Shown: piece after piece, positions 39,304-49,379 of the stretch | Position numbering within the stretch: position 1 is the stretch's first letter | Layout: each line of letters starts with the position of its first letter | Assembly (NCBI RefSeq): GCF_001543175.1 | Contig: NZ_CP014161.1 | Location: 1,054,001-1,118,000, forward strand | From: Aerococcus urinae | GTDB lineage: Bacteria; Bacillota; Bacilli; Lactobacillales; Aerococcaceae | Direction of reading: 5' to 3' | Length of the DNA stretch: 64,000 nucleotides | Program-made: the position numbers and the translations under genes | The notes under the pieces: generated by a model | The model's input: only the letters and a program-made list of their open reading frames with translations | Database searches by the model: none | Told to the model about the DNA's origin: nothing

Positions 39304-40804
39304 GGTTAACCTCCTCTTCCTGTAAAGACTCTAAGTATTCTTTTTCATAGTCATATAATTCAGTCGGGTAATCGCCATTGAAATAAGCCATACATAAACC
39401 TTGATACTTGCCAGGGGCTTGTAAATCGATGCCTTTAATCAGACCTTCTTGACTGAGAAAGGCCAGAGAATCAGCCCCAATCAATTGGCAAATTTCTTCA
39501 ACTGAATTTTGTGCAGCAATTAATTCTCTAGTATTAGAAATATCAATGCCGTAAAAACAAGGATATTTCAAAGGTGGACAGGCAATACGAACATGAACCT
39601 CACGGGCTCCCGCTTCACGTAAGAGGGCCACAATCCGTTTAGAAGTCGTTCCCCGGACAATGGAATCGTCAATCATAACTACACTCTTACCAGACACAAC
39701 CTTACGGACAGCTGACAACTTCATCCGGACGCCCTGCTCTCTTTCCGCCTGACTGGGTTGGATAAAGGTTCGACCAACATACTGGTTTTTTACCAGACCC
39801 ATTTCATTGGCTAAGCCAGCAGCCTCGGCATAGCCCATTGCTGCTGATAAGGAGGAATTAGGGACTCCCACCACCATATCAGCCCCCTCAGCGGGACTTT
39901 CCTGGGCTAAGATTTCGCCACAGCGTTTACGGGCGGTATGGACATTGACATGTTGGATATTAGAATCGGGGCGAGCGAAGTAAATATATTCCATGGAACA
40001 AATCGCTTGCTGGCGGTTTTCGGTGTAGAATTCTCGCTCAATGCCTTCATCCGTGATATAAACCACTTGTCCGGCTTCAACGTCAAATAGAGTTTTGGCT
40101 CCAATTTGGTCTAAAGCGCAAGATTCTGAAGCCATCACATAGGCTCCATTGTCTAACTGACCCACTACTAACGGTCGAAAGCCATTGGGATCGCAAGCTC
40201 CTACCAGTCCCTTATTGGTTAACAAAATATAAGTAAAGCCACCCTTTATCTGACCTAGGGCCTCTTTAAGTTGGTCTTTAAAATTAGTCGCCTTGCTCCG
40301 TCGAATTAAGTGCATAAGCACTTCACTATCTGAAGTCGAGCGAAAAATAGCTCCTTGTTTTTCTAATTCTTCCTTTAAAGATTGACCATTGACGAGATTA
40401 CCGTTATGGGCTAGGGCCAGGTCACGATCCGAAAAGTGGAAAAGGAAGGGTTGAATATTATTCAAGGAATGGTCGCCTGCCGTCGCATAGCGCACATGAC
40501 CTAAGGCAGCCCGCCCATCTAGGTCATGAAATTGGTTTGGATTTGAAAAGACCTCGCTAACTAAACCTAATCCACGAAATTCATGCATCCGGCCTGTGTC
40601 TTTGAGACTAGTGATTCCGGCACCTTCTTGGCCCCGGTGTTGGAGAGCCATCAAGCCATAAAAGCTAAGCCGAGCAGCATCAGGATGGTTCCAAATCCCA
40701 ATTAGTCCACACTCTTCATGGGGAAGGTCATAGCTTTCCTGGTCAATATAGGTCGTCACATAATCGGGGTCTTTTATGAATGGGCTTGTTCTTCTAACTG
40801 ACAC
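39296..40804 (-). CDS. purF: Amidophosphoribosyltransferase
   Basis: The first committed enzyme of purine synthesis (PRPP plus glutamine to phosphoribosylamine), about 502 residues. The N-terminal nucleophile cysteine is in [11 protein letters not shown], so the about 30 residues before it are a propeptide to be removed. The PRPP loop is [17 protein letters not shown]. The start is taken as GTG at 40804, which has AAGGAG at ideal spacing; an ATG 18 bases upstream (40822) is the alternative. It overlaps the end of purL by about 30 bp. Confidence 0.93.
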   Translation of the reverse strand: MSVRRTSPFIKDPDYVTTYIDQESYDLPHEECGLIGIWNHPDAARLSFYGLMALQHRGQEGAGITSLKDTGRMHEFRGLGLVSEVFSNPNQFHDLDGRAALGHVRYATAGDHSLNNIQPFLFHFSDRDLALAHNGNLVNGQSLKEELEKQGAIFRSTSDSEVLMHLIRRSKATNFKDQLKEALGQIKGGFTYILLTNKGLVGACDPNGFRPLVVGQLDNGAYVMASESCALDQIGAKTLFDVEAGQVVYITDEGIEREFYTENRQQAICSMEYIYFARPDSNIQHVNVHTARKRCGEILAQESPAEGADMVVGVPNSSLSAAMGYAEAAGLANEMGLVKNQYVGRTFIQPSQAEREQGVRMKLSAVRKVVSGKSVVMIDDSIVRGTTSKRIVALLREAGAREVHVRIACPPLKYPCFYGIDISNTRELIAAQNSVEEICQLIGADSLAFLSQEGLIKGIDLQAPGKYQGLCMAYFNGDYPTELYDYEKEYLESLQEEEVNHD

Positions 40805-43008
40805 GCTAAGGCTCCTTCCCATAATTCCTTCAATTCACTCACACTTAGGTCAAGGCTTTGGTCCTGGGTTTCAAAATAAAATTGATCTTCATCCGTTACC
40901 TGCCCCAATAAGGTCAACTTAGTCTGGCAGGAAGCTTCAAAGTCAGCTTGCTTTTCAGGCTTGACTGATAGAACAAAGCAAGAAGGACTTTCAGCAAATA
41001 AATCAATGGCCGCTCTATTCCATTTAGCCTTGATCCCCAGATTTTGCCCGAAACAGGATTCAGCGAGAGCCACACCTAAACCACCTTCACTAATATCATG
41101 AGCTGATGTGATATAGCCTGCTTGAATGGCTTCGAGAACCGCTTCTTGGTTAGCCTTTTCTTGGGCCAAGTCAAAGTCTAGTAGGGCACCAGAAACTTGC
41201 CCGGTTTCCATCACTTGCAATTCAGACCCATTAAAATCAGGGCGAATCTCTCCCAGCAGGTAAATAAGGTCGCCAGCATGCTTGAAGTCCTGGCTGGTAA
41301 CATGACTTAAATCCTTGATCAGACCAACCATGCCAATAACAGGAGTCGGATAAATGGACTGACCGTTACTTTCATTATTTAAGGAGACGTTACCTGAGAT
41401 GACTGGTGTATTCAGTTGGCGACAGGCCTCAGAAATCCCATCAGCCGCGGTGGCAATTTCATAGAAAATATTAGGGTCATCAGGATTTCCGAAATTTAAG
41501 CAATCGGTAATAGCTAAGGGTTGTCCTCCACTGGCAACAATATTACGAGCTGCTTCTGCCACAGCCAGTTGACCACCTCGTTCAGGGTTTAAACGCAAAT
41601 AACGGGCATTACAGTCAGTAGTCATGGCCAAAGCTTTTTGAGTACCACGAATGCGGACAACCGCTGCATCAGAACCCGGACCAATTACGGTCGAGGTTCT
41701 TACCATAGAATCATAGGTTTGGTAGACTTTTGCCTTTGAAGCAATAGTCGCTTGTTGGAGTAGCCCTTGTAAGATCCGACCGGCATCCTGTTCTTGGGCT
41801 TGGTATTGATCTTGAGCTTGTTCTTGATAATAGGCAGGTTCAACCACGGCATGTTCATATTCAGGAGCATCCTCAGCCAAGGCGTTAACGGGGACATCTG
41901 CCACGAGTTCGCCCTTATGGAAGAGCCGATAACGTTCGTCATCAGTCACCCGACCAATCACCACAGCTTCGAGTTGATATTTGTCAAAAATGGCTTTAAT
42001 TTTTCCTTCTTGTCCGGCTTTAACACAGAGAAGCATGCGTTCTTGCGATTCTGATAGCATCATTTCATAAGGCGTCATGCCAGTTTCTCTTTGAGGCACT
42101 TGGTCGAGATCTAGCACTAATCCGGTCCCGGCTTTGGAGGCCATTTCCGAGGATGAAGAGACTAAACCAGCAGCTCCCATGTCTTGGATCCCTACCAATT
42201 CGTCTGGGCAGTTTTGGATAAGCTCTAGGCAGGCTTCCAATAAGAGTTTCTCCATAAAGGGGTCACCTACTTGGACTGCAGAACGTTGACTTTCTTCTTC
42301 ATCATTAAATTCTGCTGAGGCAAAGGTCGCCCCATGAATACCATCCCGTCCGGTTTTTGCGCCAACATAGATAATAGTATTACCAACTCCGGCTGCTTGA
42401 CCTTTTTGGATATCCTTTTGGTCCATTAGGCCCACACACATGACGTTAACTAGAGGGTTCCCTTGGTAGCAATCATCAAAAGCAATTTCCCCACCAACCG
42501 TTGGAATCCCAATACAGTTTCCATAACCAGCGATACCCTTGATAATTTCACGGAAGAGATATTTGGTCCGCTGATGGCTAAGTGGACCAAAGCGCAAGGA
42601 ATCCAGTAAGGCAATGGGACGGGCTCCCATGGAGAAGATGTCACGGATAATCCCTCCTACACCAGTCGCAGCCCCTTCATAGGGTTCCACAGCTGAGGGG
42701 TGGTTATGGCTTTCTGCTTTAAAAACTACCGCCTGACCATCACCAATATCGATAATCCCGGCGCCCTCTCCTGGTCCCTGTAAGACTTGTGGGCCTTGGG
42801 AAGGGAACTTCCTTAGAACAGGTTTGGTATTTTTATAGGAACAGTGCTCACTCCACATGACAGCAAATAGTCCAGTTTCAGTGTAATTGGGTAAGCGTCC
42901 CAGGATATCGACAACCATGTCATATTCCTTATCCGTCATGCTCCATTCCCGGTAAATTTTTGTTTCTTTAATTGTTTGAGGACTTAGTTCTTGGCTCACT
43001 CTCTTCAC
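40774..43008 (-). CDS. purL: Phosphoribosylformylglycinamidine synthase subunit PurL (small type)
   Basis: A 744-residue synthase subunit of the Bacillus type, which works with separate PurS and PurQ (purine step 4). Repeated PurM-like folds are visible, with [19 protein letters not shown] and [27 protein letters not shown]-type ATP-binding segments. The GTG start overlaps the purQ TGA by four bases (GTGA). The glutamine- and alanine-rich linker near residues 400-425 ([15 protein letters not shown]) is unusual for the family. Confidence 0.96.
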   Translation of the reverse strand: MKRVSQELSPQTIKETKIYREWSMTDKEYDMVVDILGRLPNYTETGLFAVMWSEHCSYKNTKPVLRKFPSQGPQVLQGPGEGAGIIDIGDGQAVVFKAESHNHPSAVEPYEGAATGVGGIIRDIFSMGARPIALLDSLRFGPLSHQRTKYLFREIIKGIAGYGNCIGIPTVGGEIAFDDCYQGNPLVNVMCVGLMDQKDIQKGQAAGVGNTIIYVGAKTGRDGIHGATFASAEFNDEEESQRSAVQVGDPFMEKLLLEACLELIQNCPDELVGIQDMGAAGLVSSSSEMASKAGTGLVLDLDQVPQRETGMTPYEMMLSESQERMLLCVKAGQEGKIKAIFDKYQLEAVVIGRVTDDERYRLFHKGELVADVPVNALAEDAPEYEHAVVEPAYYQEQAQDQYQAQEQDAGRILQGLLQQATIASKAKVYQTYDSMVRTSTVIGPGSDAAVVRIRGTQKALAMTTDCNARYLRLNPERGGQLAVAEAARNIVASGGQPLAITDCLNFGNPDDPNIFYEIATAADGISEACRQLNTPVISGNVSLNNESNGQSIYPTPVIGMVGLIKDLSHVTSQDFKHAGDLIYLLGEIRPDFNGSELQVMETGQVSGALLDFDLAQEKANQEAVLEAIQAGYITSAHDISEGGLGVALAESCFGQNLGIKAKWNRAAIDLFAESPSCFVLSVKPEKQADFEASCQTKLTLLGQVTDEDQFYFETQDQSLDLSVSELKELWEGALACQLEEQAHS

Positions 43009-43688
43009 GCTCTCTTTCCCGCTGTTTCAAAATACTTAACCATGGACTGGAAGACCTTAAGCCCATCTTGACCGGCAATGATTTCTTCAACCGCCCGCTC
43101 AGGATGAGGCATTAAGCCAATCACATTTCCTGCCTTATTGGTGATTCCAGCGATATTTCCTGTTGAACCATTGGGATTTTTTCCGGCATAGGTGAAGATA
43201 ATTTGCCCGTTAGCCTTTAAGTCAGCTAGGGTTGCCTCATCACAGTAATAATTGCCTTCCCCATGGGCAATGGGTAAAGTAATTTCCTCTCCTTCTTGGT
43301 AGAGACTGGAAAAGGGACTTTGGTTGTTTTCCACCACGAGACCTTGTTTTTTACAGATGAAGGCTAGATCCCGATTAGGGAGAAAAGACCCTGGTAAAAG
43401 ACCACTTTCGCAGAGAATTTGAAAGCCGTTGCAGGTTCCCAAGACTAATTTACCGCTTTGAGCCAAGCGTTTCACTTCATCCATAATTGGAGTAAAACGC
43501 GCAATAGCACCCGTCCGTAAGTAGTCCCCGAAGGAAAAGCCGCCCGGTAACATAATGGCATCATAGCCAGCTAAGGAAGTCGCACTCGCAGGAACATAGT
43601 CAGCTTCTTGGCCCAAGACATCACGGATAGCAGTCAACATATCCATATCGCAATTGGATCCAGGAAATTGAATCACAGCAAATTTCAT
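43005..43688 (-). CDS. purQ: Phosphoribosylformylglycinamidine synthase subunit PurQ
   Basis: A 227-residue class I glutamine amidotransferase that supplies ammonia to PurL. The nucleophile is in [20 protein letters not shown] (about residue 86), and the His/Glu pair is in [11 protein letters not shown] near the C-terminus. It sits five bases after purS and overlaps purL by four. Confidence 0.97.
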   Translation of the reverse strand: MKFAVIQFPGSNCDMDMLTAIRDVLGQEADYVPASATSLAGYDAIMLPGGFSFGDYLRTGAIARFTPIMDEVKRLAQSGKLVLGTCNGFQILCESGLLPGSFLPNRDLAFICKKQGLVVENNQSPFSSLYQEGEEITLPIAHGEGNYYCDEATLADLKANGQIIFTYAGKNPNGSTGNIAGITNKAGNVIGLMPHPERAVEEIIAGQDGLKVFQSMVKYFETAGKRA

Positions 43689-43693
43689 GATGG

Positions 43694-43939
43694 CTAGACC
43701 TCCTTAATGGTATAGCGGTAAGTTTCCATATTGACATTAGCTAGGAGACGGTCACAAATATCAGCAACCGCTTGGTCGACATCGCCAACCTCTTTGACAA
43801 TTTCCATTTGAAAATACTTTCCTTGACGAATATTTTTAACTGCCTCATAACCCATTTGGTGGACGCCTTGCATGATGGCTTGGCCTTGAGGGTCGAGAAT
43901 GGATTCCTTATAGGTGACAAATACTTCAACTGTATACAT
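43694..43939 (-). CDS. purS: Phosphoribosylformylglycinamidine synthase subunit PurS
   Basis: An 81-residue protein that bridges PurL and PurQ in the FGAM synthase complex. [17 protein letters not shown] near the N-terminus is the PurS signature. The gene lies between purC and purQ with short spacing. Confidence 0.95.
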   Translation of the reverse strand: MYTVEVFVTYKESILDPQGQAIMQGVHQMGYEAVKNIRQGKYFQMEIVKEVGDVDQAVADICDRLLANVNMETYRYTIKEV

Positions 43940-43972
43940 AGTGACCTCCCTGTTTTCTCTAAATCATAGTCC

Positions 43973-44692
43973 TTAATCTTTAATAACTTCTTGTAAACGT
44001 TGATAGACAGCTTGGTAGTATGGAATCATATCGCCTTGATCATTGCGGAAGATGTCCTTATCAAAGGATTCCCCGCTGTCCTTATCCCAAAGTCTGGCGT
44101 TATCCGGTGAAAATTCGTCAGCCAGAATAATGTCTCCCGCTGCATTCTTCCCAAACTCTAATTTGAAATCGACCAGAATCAGCCCTGCTTGGTCAAACAG
44201 CTTCACTAATAAATTATTAATTTCCTTAGTCAGTGCTTTAATCTTTGCAATTTCTTCAAGATTAGCCGCCTTTAGAAAGAGGACGTGGTCATCATTCAAC
44301 AGCGGGTCATTCAAGTCGTCATCCTTATAAAAGAATTCCAAGATACCGCCTTCTATAGCTAGACCCCGCTCCACGCCCAAGCGTTTGACAAAGGAGCCCG
44401 CAGCATAATTGCGGTAAACCACTTCTAAGGGAAACATTTGCGCCTTTTCAACAATTTCCTCCCGATCATTTAGTACCTTGACCAGGTGGGTAGCGATACC
44501 ATGGTCAGCCAAATAGGTAAAGATTAGCTGGGTAATGGCTTGGTTAATTCGCCCTTTTCCAGGTAAATTTTCCTTTTTAGCCCCATTGCCAGCAGTGGCT
44601 TGGTCCTTATAAAAAACTCTTAAATACTTATCATCATCGGTTCGGTATAAATCTTTAGCCTTACCGCTATAAATTAACTTTTCTTCTGTCAT
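43973..44692 (-). CDS. purC: SAICAR synthetase
   Basis: A 239-residue enzyme that ligates aspartate to CAIR (purine step 7). LIYSGKAKDLYRTDDD, VVYRNYAAGSFVKRLG and LADEFSPDNARLWD are the family segments. The ATG overlaps the purK TAA by one base (TAATG). Confidence 0.97.
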   Translation of the reverse strand: MTEEKLIYSGKAKDLYRTDDDKYLRVFYKDQATAGNGAKKENLPGKGRINQAITQLIFTYLADHGIATHLVKVLNDREEIVEKAQMFPLEVVYRNYAAGSFVKRLGVERGLAIEGGILEFFYKDDDLNDPLLNDDHVLFLKAANLEEIAKIKALTKEINNLLVKLFDQAGLILVDFKLEFGKNAAGDIILADEFSPDNARLWDKDSGESFDKDIFRNDQGDMIPYYQAVYQRLQEVIKD

Positions 44693-45831
44693 TATTTACT
44701 CCTTTTCCAAATTCCACTATCACCAATCTTTTCAAGACTAGTTTTCATATCTTCTGGCAACAAGGTAATATGCCCCATTTTACGGTTGACTTTGGCTTGG
44801 TCTTTGCCGTAAATATGCAAGTGCCAGTCGCTATGCTTGGGAGCAACTTCTAAGACCTTATCTAAATGTTGTCCTAAGACGTTCACCATGAGGGATGGAC
44901 TTAATAATTGGGGTTCAGCCAAGGGCAAGCCACAGATAGCACGGATGTGCAGGTCAAATTGTGAGAAGTCACAGGCTTCAATGGTGTAGTGCCCACTATT
45001 ATGGGGGCGAGGTGCCAGTTCATTAATTAATATTCTTCCATCTGCCATTAAGAACATTTCAATTCCTAGGGCACCGACCAAGTTACCGGCTTTAGCGATC
45101 TTATGGCCCAATTCTTGGGCAGCTTGACTGACCTCAGCGGAAATTCGTGCCGGAACAATGGATTCATGGAGGATGTTATGGACATGGATATTTTCCGATA
45201 CAGGGAAAGTCACCACATGACCATTTTGTTCGCCGATAGCCATGACTGACATTTCTTTAGCAAAGGGCAGCCATTGCTCCAGCACACAAACTTGTTCATT
45301 GAGTAAGTCAACACATTCAGGCAGATCTTTTTGACTGTGGAGGACACGTTGGCCCTTGCCGTCATAACCAAACCGCCGCGTTTTTAATACAGCGGGATAG
45401 CCTAATTCTCTGACTGCTTGTTCTAAATCTTCCATAGTCTTGACCGGTCGATAAGGAGCGACTTGAGCGCCCGCAGCTTCTAGAAACTGTTTTTCATAGA
45501 GGCGGTCTTGGCTAGTATGAAGGAGGTCTACCCCCTGAGGGAGATAGGCACCTTCACCTAGAACTTGTAAGGCTTCAGTATCGATATTTTCAAATTCAAA
45601 AGTTAATACATCGCATTGAGAAGCAAAGTCTGCTAAGGCTTGGCGGTCATCATAGGCGTTTTCATAATGAAAATCGGCGACTTGAGAGGCTGAACAATTA
45701 GGACCCGGGTCTAATATACCTACCCGATAGCCCATTTCCTTAGCAGATTGTGCTAACATTTGTCCTAATTGGCCCCCACCGATAATGCCGATAGTTGCTC
45801 CAGGTAAAATCGTCTTATCCAAGTTGGTCAC
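44692..45831 (-). CDS. purK: 5-(carboxyamino)imidazole ribonucleotide synthase
   Basis: A 379-residue ATP-grasp carboxylase that makes N5-CAIR, the substrate of Pur[16 protein letters not shown] near the N-terminus, [13 protein letters not shown] and [18 protein letters not shown] are typical. The GTG start lies within the last codons of purE (17-bp overlap). Confidence 0.97.
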   Translation of the reverse strand: MTNLDKTILPGATIGIIGGGQLGQMLAQSAKEMGYRVGILDPGPNCSASQVADFHYENAYDDRQALADFASQCDVLTFEFENIDTEALQVLGEGAYLPQGVDLLHTSQDRLYEKQFLEAAGAQVAPYRPVKTMEDLEQAVRELGYPAVLKTRRFGYDGKGQRVLHSQKDLPECVDLLNEQVCVLEQWLPFAKEMSVMAIGEQNGHVVTFPVSENIHVHNILHESIVPARISAEVSQAAQELGHKIAKAGNLVGALGIEMFLMADGRILINELAPRPHNSGHYTIEACDFSQFDLHIRAICGLPLAEPQLLSPSLMVNVLGQHLDKVLEVAPKHSDWHLHIYGKDQAKVNRKMGHITLLPEDMKTSLEKIGDSGIWKRSK

Positions 45832-46300
45832 TACTTTCTTTGGCTGCTTGACGCATTTCTTGACGGTAATCAGACAGAGCTAAAGCTAAGTTTTCGTTTT
45901 GAATACTTAAAATCTGAATAGCCAGTAAGGCAGCATTTTTAGCTCCTGATTGTCCGATCGCTGTGGTGGCGACGGGAACACCGGCTGGCATCTGAACGAT
46001 GGATAAGAGTGAATCTAATCCATTCAGAGCGTGCGATTGAACCGGAACTCCAATGACTGGCAATGTCGTTTGAGCTGCCAACATCCCTGGCAAGTGGGCT
46101 GCTCCTCCTGCTCCTGCAATAATTACTGCTAGGCCTCGCTCACGCGCACTTTTGGCATAAGCAAACATGTCATCTGGCATGCGATGGGCAGAAATCACAC
46201 GTTTTTCATATGGCACTTCAAATTGGTCTAATATCTGACAGGCTTGACTCATGGTTTGCCAATCCGATTGAGATCCCATCACTACCCCTACTTTTATCAC
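45815..46300 (-). CDS. purE: N5-CAIR mutase, PurE class I
   Basis: A 161-residue mutase that rearranges N5-CAIR to [34 protein letters not shown] and [17 protein letters not shown] are diagnostic of class I PurE. The start is GTG at 46300 with AAGGAGG seven bases upstream. It is the first gene of purEKCSQLFMNHDB, which spans about 12.8 kb without any internal terminator seen. Confidence 0.97.
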   Translation of the reverse strand: MIKVGVVMGSQSDWQTMSQACQILDQFEVPYEKRVISAHRMPDDMFAYAKSARERGLAVIIAGAGGAAHLPGMLAAQTTLPVIGVPVQSHALNGLDSLLSIVQMPAGVPVATTAIGQSGAKNAALLAIQILSIQNENLALALSDYRQEMRQAAKESSDQLG

Positions 46301-46346
46301 TTGACAGCCTCCTTAAATAACAAACATTTGTAGAAAATAAATATTT

Positions 46347-46405
46347 AATATTCGTGATTTACTTGTTTACATGTAAAAATATACCATATAATTTTAAAAT
46401 TACAA
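46347..46405 (-). promoter_or_regulatory. Candidate pur operon promoter and PurBox-like site
   Basis: Minus strand: -35 TTGTAA (46400-46405), 16-bp spacer, extended -10 TGG-TATATT (46378-46383). Downstream of it AATCACGAATATT (complement of 46347-46359) resembles the PurR box AWWWCCGAACWWT at about ten of 13 positions. No purine riboswitch is visible. Confidence 0.4.
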
Positions 46406-46440
46406 TTTATTTACGTATATTATTTAATAAAATCGTTTTC

Positions 46441-46454
46441 ATAATACGTATTAT
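46441..46454. promoter_or_regulatory. Perfect 14-bp palindrome ATAATACGTATTAT
   Basis: A perfect inverted repeat in the AT-rich space between divergent purE and marR genes. It is a candidate protein-binding site, with the factor unknown. Confidence 0.35.
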
Positions 46455-46515
46455 TGCTTTGATATTATTTTTAAGGCCAATTTTCCACTAAATTAGTCCC
46501 TATGGCCGAACGATA

Positions 46516-46553
46516 AGTAAAAAAAGACCGTCTTTGAATGAAGAAGGTCTAAA
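46516..46553. terminator. Terminator-like hairpin in the purE-marR gap
   Basis: AGACC-x-TCTT pairs with AAGA-x-GGTCT; A and T runs flank it on both sides. No gene ends here, so it may insulate the two divergent units or attenuate one of them. Confidence 0.5.
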
Positions 46554-46612
46554 AAATATATTTACAGTCTAAGCAGATGATTTGTCGTCTAGCAGAAGTC
46601 CTGTTAGTATAT

Positions 46613-46641
46613 GTTTAGTAGTAAACAGTTTATAACTAAAC
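46613..46641 (+). promoter_or_regulatory. Two tandem operator-like palindromes upstream of marR
   Basis: GTTTA-GTAG-TAAAC (46613-46626) and GTTTA-TAAC-TAAAC (46628-46641), the same half-sites with one base between the copies, 27-55 bp upstream of the MarR start. A TATAAA follows at 46642. Autoregulation by the MarR protein is the natural reading. Confidence 0.65.
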
Positions 46642-46667
46642 TATAAAATGATAATGAGGTGAGAACA

Positions 46668-47120
46668 ATGACATCAAGTGAATCGGGCTGTGAGAATTAC
46701 AACCACGCCCTCAATATTTACCAATCCTTAGTACGACTTTACCGTCGGAACCTACAAGATACCAGTCAAGCCCTAGCTGATTTCTCTTGTCAGATTAATG
46801 TCCCCCAATTCGACTTGCTTTCTTATATCTGTGAGCACCCGGCAACTAATCAACAAGAAATCGCTATTCAACTCTGCGTAACTAAAGGTAATGTTAGCCA
46901 ATTACTCCATAAATTAGAGGAAAATGGCTATATCAAAAAAGAAATTCAAGGCAGAAGCCACCGGCTCTTTCCCACCAGTAAGGGCGAAGAGCTATACGGA
47001 GAAATTGCTTATGACTTGAGTAACTTCCAGCGAAGCTTTTTTAATGCTCTTGACAATGAGGAATTAGCCACCCTCGACCAACTTTTAGCCAAAGTTTGTC
47101 AGGACCACCTGAATAAGTAA
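46668..47120 (+). CDS. MarR-family transcriptional regulator
   Basis: A 150-residue winged-helix protein. The recognition helix region is NQQEIAIQLCVTKGNVSQLLHKLEENGYI (quoted positions about 60-88), followed by a wing with IQGRSHRLFPTSKG. MarR proteins are usually repressors released by small phenolic or oxidizing ligands. The start ATG at 46668 has GAGGTGA upstream. It is followed by two flavin monooxygenases and an FMN reductase in the same direction, which it probably controls through the tandem palindromes upstream. Confidence 0.9.
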   Translation: MTSSESGCENYNHALNIYQSLVRLYRRNLQDTSQALADFSCQINVPQFDLLSYICEHPATNQQEIAIQLCVTKGNVSQLLHKLEENGYIKKEIQGRSHRLFPTSKGEELYGEIAYDLSNFQRSFFNALDNEELATLDQLLAKVCQDHLNK

Positions 47121-47158
47121 TCGATAGGAAATACATACAAAAAGAAAGGAAGAAACAA

Positions 47159-48226
47159 ATGACCAAAGCAAATCCAGCACAAAAGAAGCCTAAGGGGCTA
47201 GAGTTTGGTTTGTACAGTTTAGGTGATAACCTCCCTAACCCCCATACTGGCAAACAATTAGCCGCTTCAGAGCGGATTGAAGAAATCATCCAACTGGGAA
47301 AACTAGCCGAAGATGCCGGCTTTGATGCCTTTCAAGTGGGAGAGTCCCACCAGGACTATTTTGTCTCCCAGTCGAATTTGATCATTCTTTCAGCCATTGC
47401 CCGGGAAACCAAGACCATTAAACTCGGTTCAGCGGTCACTACTCTGTCTGTTTTAGATCCTGTCCGGGTTTATGAAGATGCGGTCACCATTGATCTCTTA
47501 TCCCAAGGGCGGATGGAAATTGTTGCGGGTCGGGCTTCTCGCTTAGGAGCCTTTGAATTATTTGGCTATGACTACAAGGACTATGAAGAACTCTTCGAAG
47601 AAAAAATTGCCCTCCTAAAAGAAATCAATGACAATGAAACTGTTAATTGGCAAGGGCAGTTTCGCCCTGACCTAAACGGGGTCAAAGTCCAACCGCGTAG
47701 TGAGCGCCCTTCCGGAAAACTCCCTATTTGGCGAGGGATTGGTAATTCTAATGATTCGGCTCGTCGCGCTGGTTTACTGGGCATGCCCATTTATCAAGCT
47801 CACCTTTCAGGAGCCAATCAAACCTTTGCCCACCGCATCAAGGTCTTTCGCCAGGCTGCCCAAGAAGCTGGCTATGATCCTAGTGAAATTCCTGTTCAAA
47901 CCGGGAGTTTCCTCTATGTCCGGGAAAATACCCAGCAGGCCTATCAAGAATTCTGGCCCTATGTGGAAGCCGGTTTCCCCTTAGTCAATGGCCAGCCCTT
48001 CCCTAAGCGCGCCTTCGCCCAAGGACAAAATGTTAAATCAGCCACCATGGTCGGTGACCCCCAATTAATCATTGATAAGTTACTGATGCAGTATGACTTA
48101 TTCGGTCACCAACGTTTCAACGGCGAAATTGATTTCGGTGGTCAACCTTTTGACGAAATCAGACGAACTCTCGACCTCTTCGCAGAAAAGGTCATTCCCA
48201 CAGTGAAGAAATATACCAAGAATTAA
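47159..48226 (+). CDS. LLM-class flavin-dependent oxidoreductase 1
   Basis: A 355-residue luciferase-like monooxygenase with the bacterial luciferase TIM-barrel signatures GESHQDYFVSQSNLIILSAI, IKLGSAVTTLSVLDPVRVYE and GRMEIVAGRASRLGAFELFG. It would use FMNH2 and O2 on an unknown substrate. The usual GEHH motif is GESH here. AAAGGAAG precedes the ATG. It is 39 bp after marR and 34 bp before a paralog. Closest described group by motif is the Atu2307/SP_0267-type LLM family; this is recall, not a search. Confidence 0.88.
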   Translation: MTKANPAQKKPKGLEFGLYSLGDNLPNPHTGKQLAASERIEEIIQLGKLAEDAGFDAFQVGESHQDYFVSQSNLIILSAIARETKTIKLGSAVTTLSVLDPVRVYEDAVTIDLLSQGRMEIVAGRASRLGAFELFGYDYKDYEELFEEKIALLKEINDNETVNWQGQFRPDLNGVKVQPRSERPSGKLPIWRGIGNSNDSARRAGLLGMPIYQAHLSGANQTFAHRIKVFRQAAQEAGYDPSEIPVQTGSFLYVRENTQQAYQEFWPYVEAGFPLVNGQPFPKRAFAQGQNVKSATMVGDPQLIIDKLLMQYDLFGHQRFNGEIDFGGQPFDEIRRTLDLFAEKVIPTVKKYTKN

Positions 48227-48259
48227 GCAAGAACTAATCTTTTAAAAAGGAGCATACTT

Positions 48260-49336
48260 ATGACGATAGGAAACCCACATGTTATTCCTCAAATTGATAC
48301 CAGCCAAGGGATTGAGTTTGGTCTCTATAGTTTAGGGGACCATATGCCTAATCCCCATACCGGTGAAGAAATTTCAGCCCAAGAACGAATCCAACAATTT
48401 ATAAAGATGGCCCAACTCGCTGAACAAGCTGGCGTGGATATCTTCCATTTGGGTGAATCCCACCAAAAATACTTTGTTTCCCAAGCCCATATGGTGATTC
48501 TATCCGCCATTGCCCAAGCCACCTCAACAATTGGAATTGGAAGTTCTGCCACCATTATTTCAACTTCTGACCCGGTCAGAGTCTATGAAAATGCTGCCAC
48601 TATTGACTTAATTTCTGATGGCCGTATGGAAGTTGTTGCTGGGCGGGCTTCGCGTTTAGGAATTTTTGAACTCTTGGGCTACGATGTTAAGGACTATGAA
48701 GCCCTCTATGAAGAAAAATTCGACCTCCTCCTTCAAATCAATGAAAATGAAGTGGTCAATTGGGAAGGAGAATTTCGCGCGCCCCTCCATGATGCTGAAG
48801 TGATCCCCCGGGCTAAAAATGGCCTCCCCATTTGGCGTGCAGTCGGTGGACCACCAGACTCCGCCATCAAAGCTGCTCTTAAGGGGGTGCCCATGTATAT
48901 CACTACCCTAGGCGGTTCGGCAGAATACTTTAAACAATCGATTGACATCTACCGGTCCATCCTCAGTGAAAAGGGCTACGATGTGGAGTCTATGCCAGTC
49001 ACCACTTCGGGCTTCCTCTATGTCAATGAAGACCGGGATACCGCCTTCAAAGAATTCTATCCCCACCTTGACACTGGGATGAAGCGGGTTAATGGGACTG
49101 GCTTTAATAAGCGACTCTTCGCCCAAGGAAAAGACTACCGGGATGCCCTAACGGTTGGCGATCCCCAACTGATCATTGATAAGATCCTATATCAACACGA
49201 ACTCTACAACAACCAACGTTACACCGCCCAGATTGACTTTGGGGGTATCCCCTTTAAGGATATCCTTCATATGATTGATATCCTTGGCGAAACCATCATT
49301 CCTGCAGTCAAGAAATATACCAAGTCCGACCAATAA
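48260..49336 (+). CDS. LLM-class flavin-dependent oxidoreductase 2
   Basis: A 358-residue paralog of the preceding gene, with the same landmarks: FGLYSLGDHMPNPHTGEE, GESHQKYFVSQAHMVILSAI, GRMEVVAGRASRLGIFELLG and a shared end VGDPQLIIDKILYQHELYNN. It also has GESH instead of GEHH. The pair probably arose by duplication and may form a heterodimer as in luciferase LuxAB. AAAAAGGAG lies upstream. Confidence 0.88.
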   Translation: MTIGNPHVIPQIDTSQGIEFGLYSLGDHMPNPHTGEEISAQERIQQFIKMAQLAEQAGVDIFHLGESHQKYFVSQAHMVILSAIAQATSTIGIGSSATIISTSDPVRVYENAATIDLISDGRMEVVAGRASRLGIFELLGYDVKDYEALYEEKFDLLLQINENEVVNWEGEFRAPLHDAEVIPRAKNGLPIWRAVGGPPDSAIKAALKGVPMYITTLGGSAEYFKQSIDIYRSILSEKGYDVESMPVTTSGFLYVNEDRDTAFKEFYPHLDTGMKRVNGTGFNKRLFAQGKDYRDALTVGDPQLIIDKILYQHELYNNQRYTAQIDFGGIPFKDILHMIDILGETIIPAVKKYTKSDQ

Positions 49337-49379
49337 AATCAGCCAACCAGTAATAAATCATAAAGAAAGGAAAATCATT

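Noticed and set aside
46301-46440. Purine or guanine riboswitch ahead of purE
   Set aside because: None of the conserved loop sequences of that riboswitch were found; a PurBox-like site is the better candidate.
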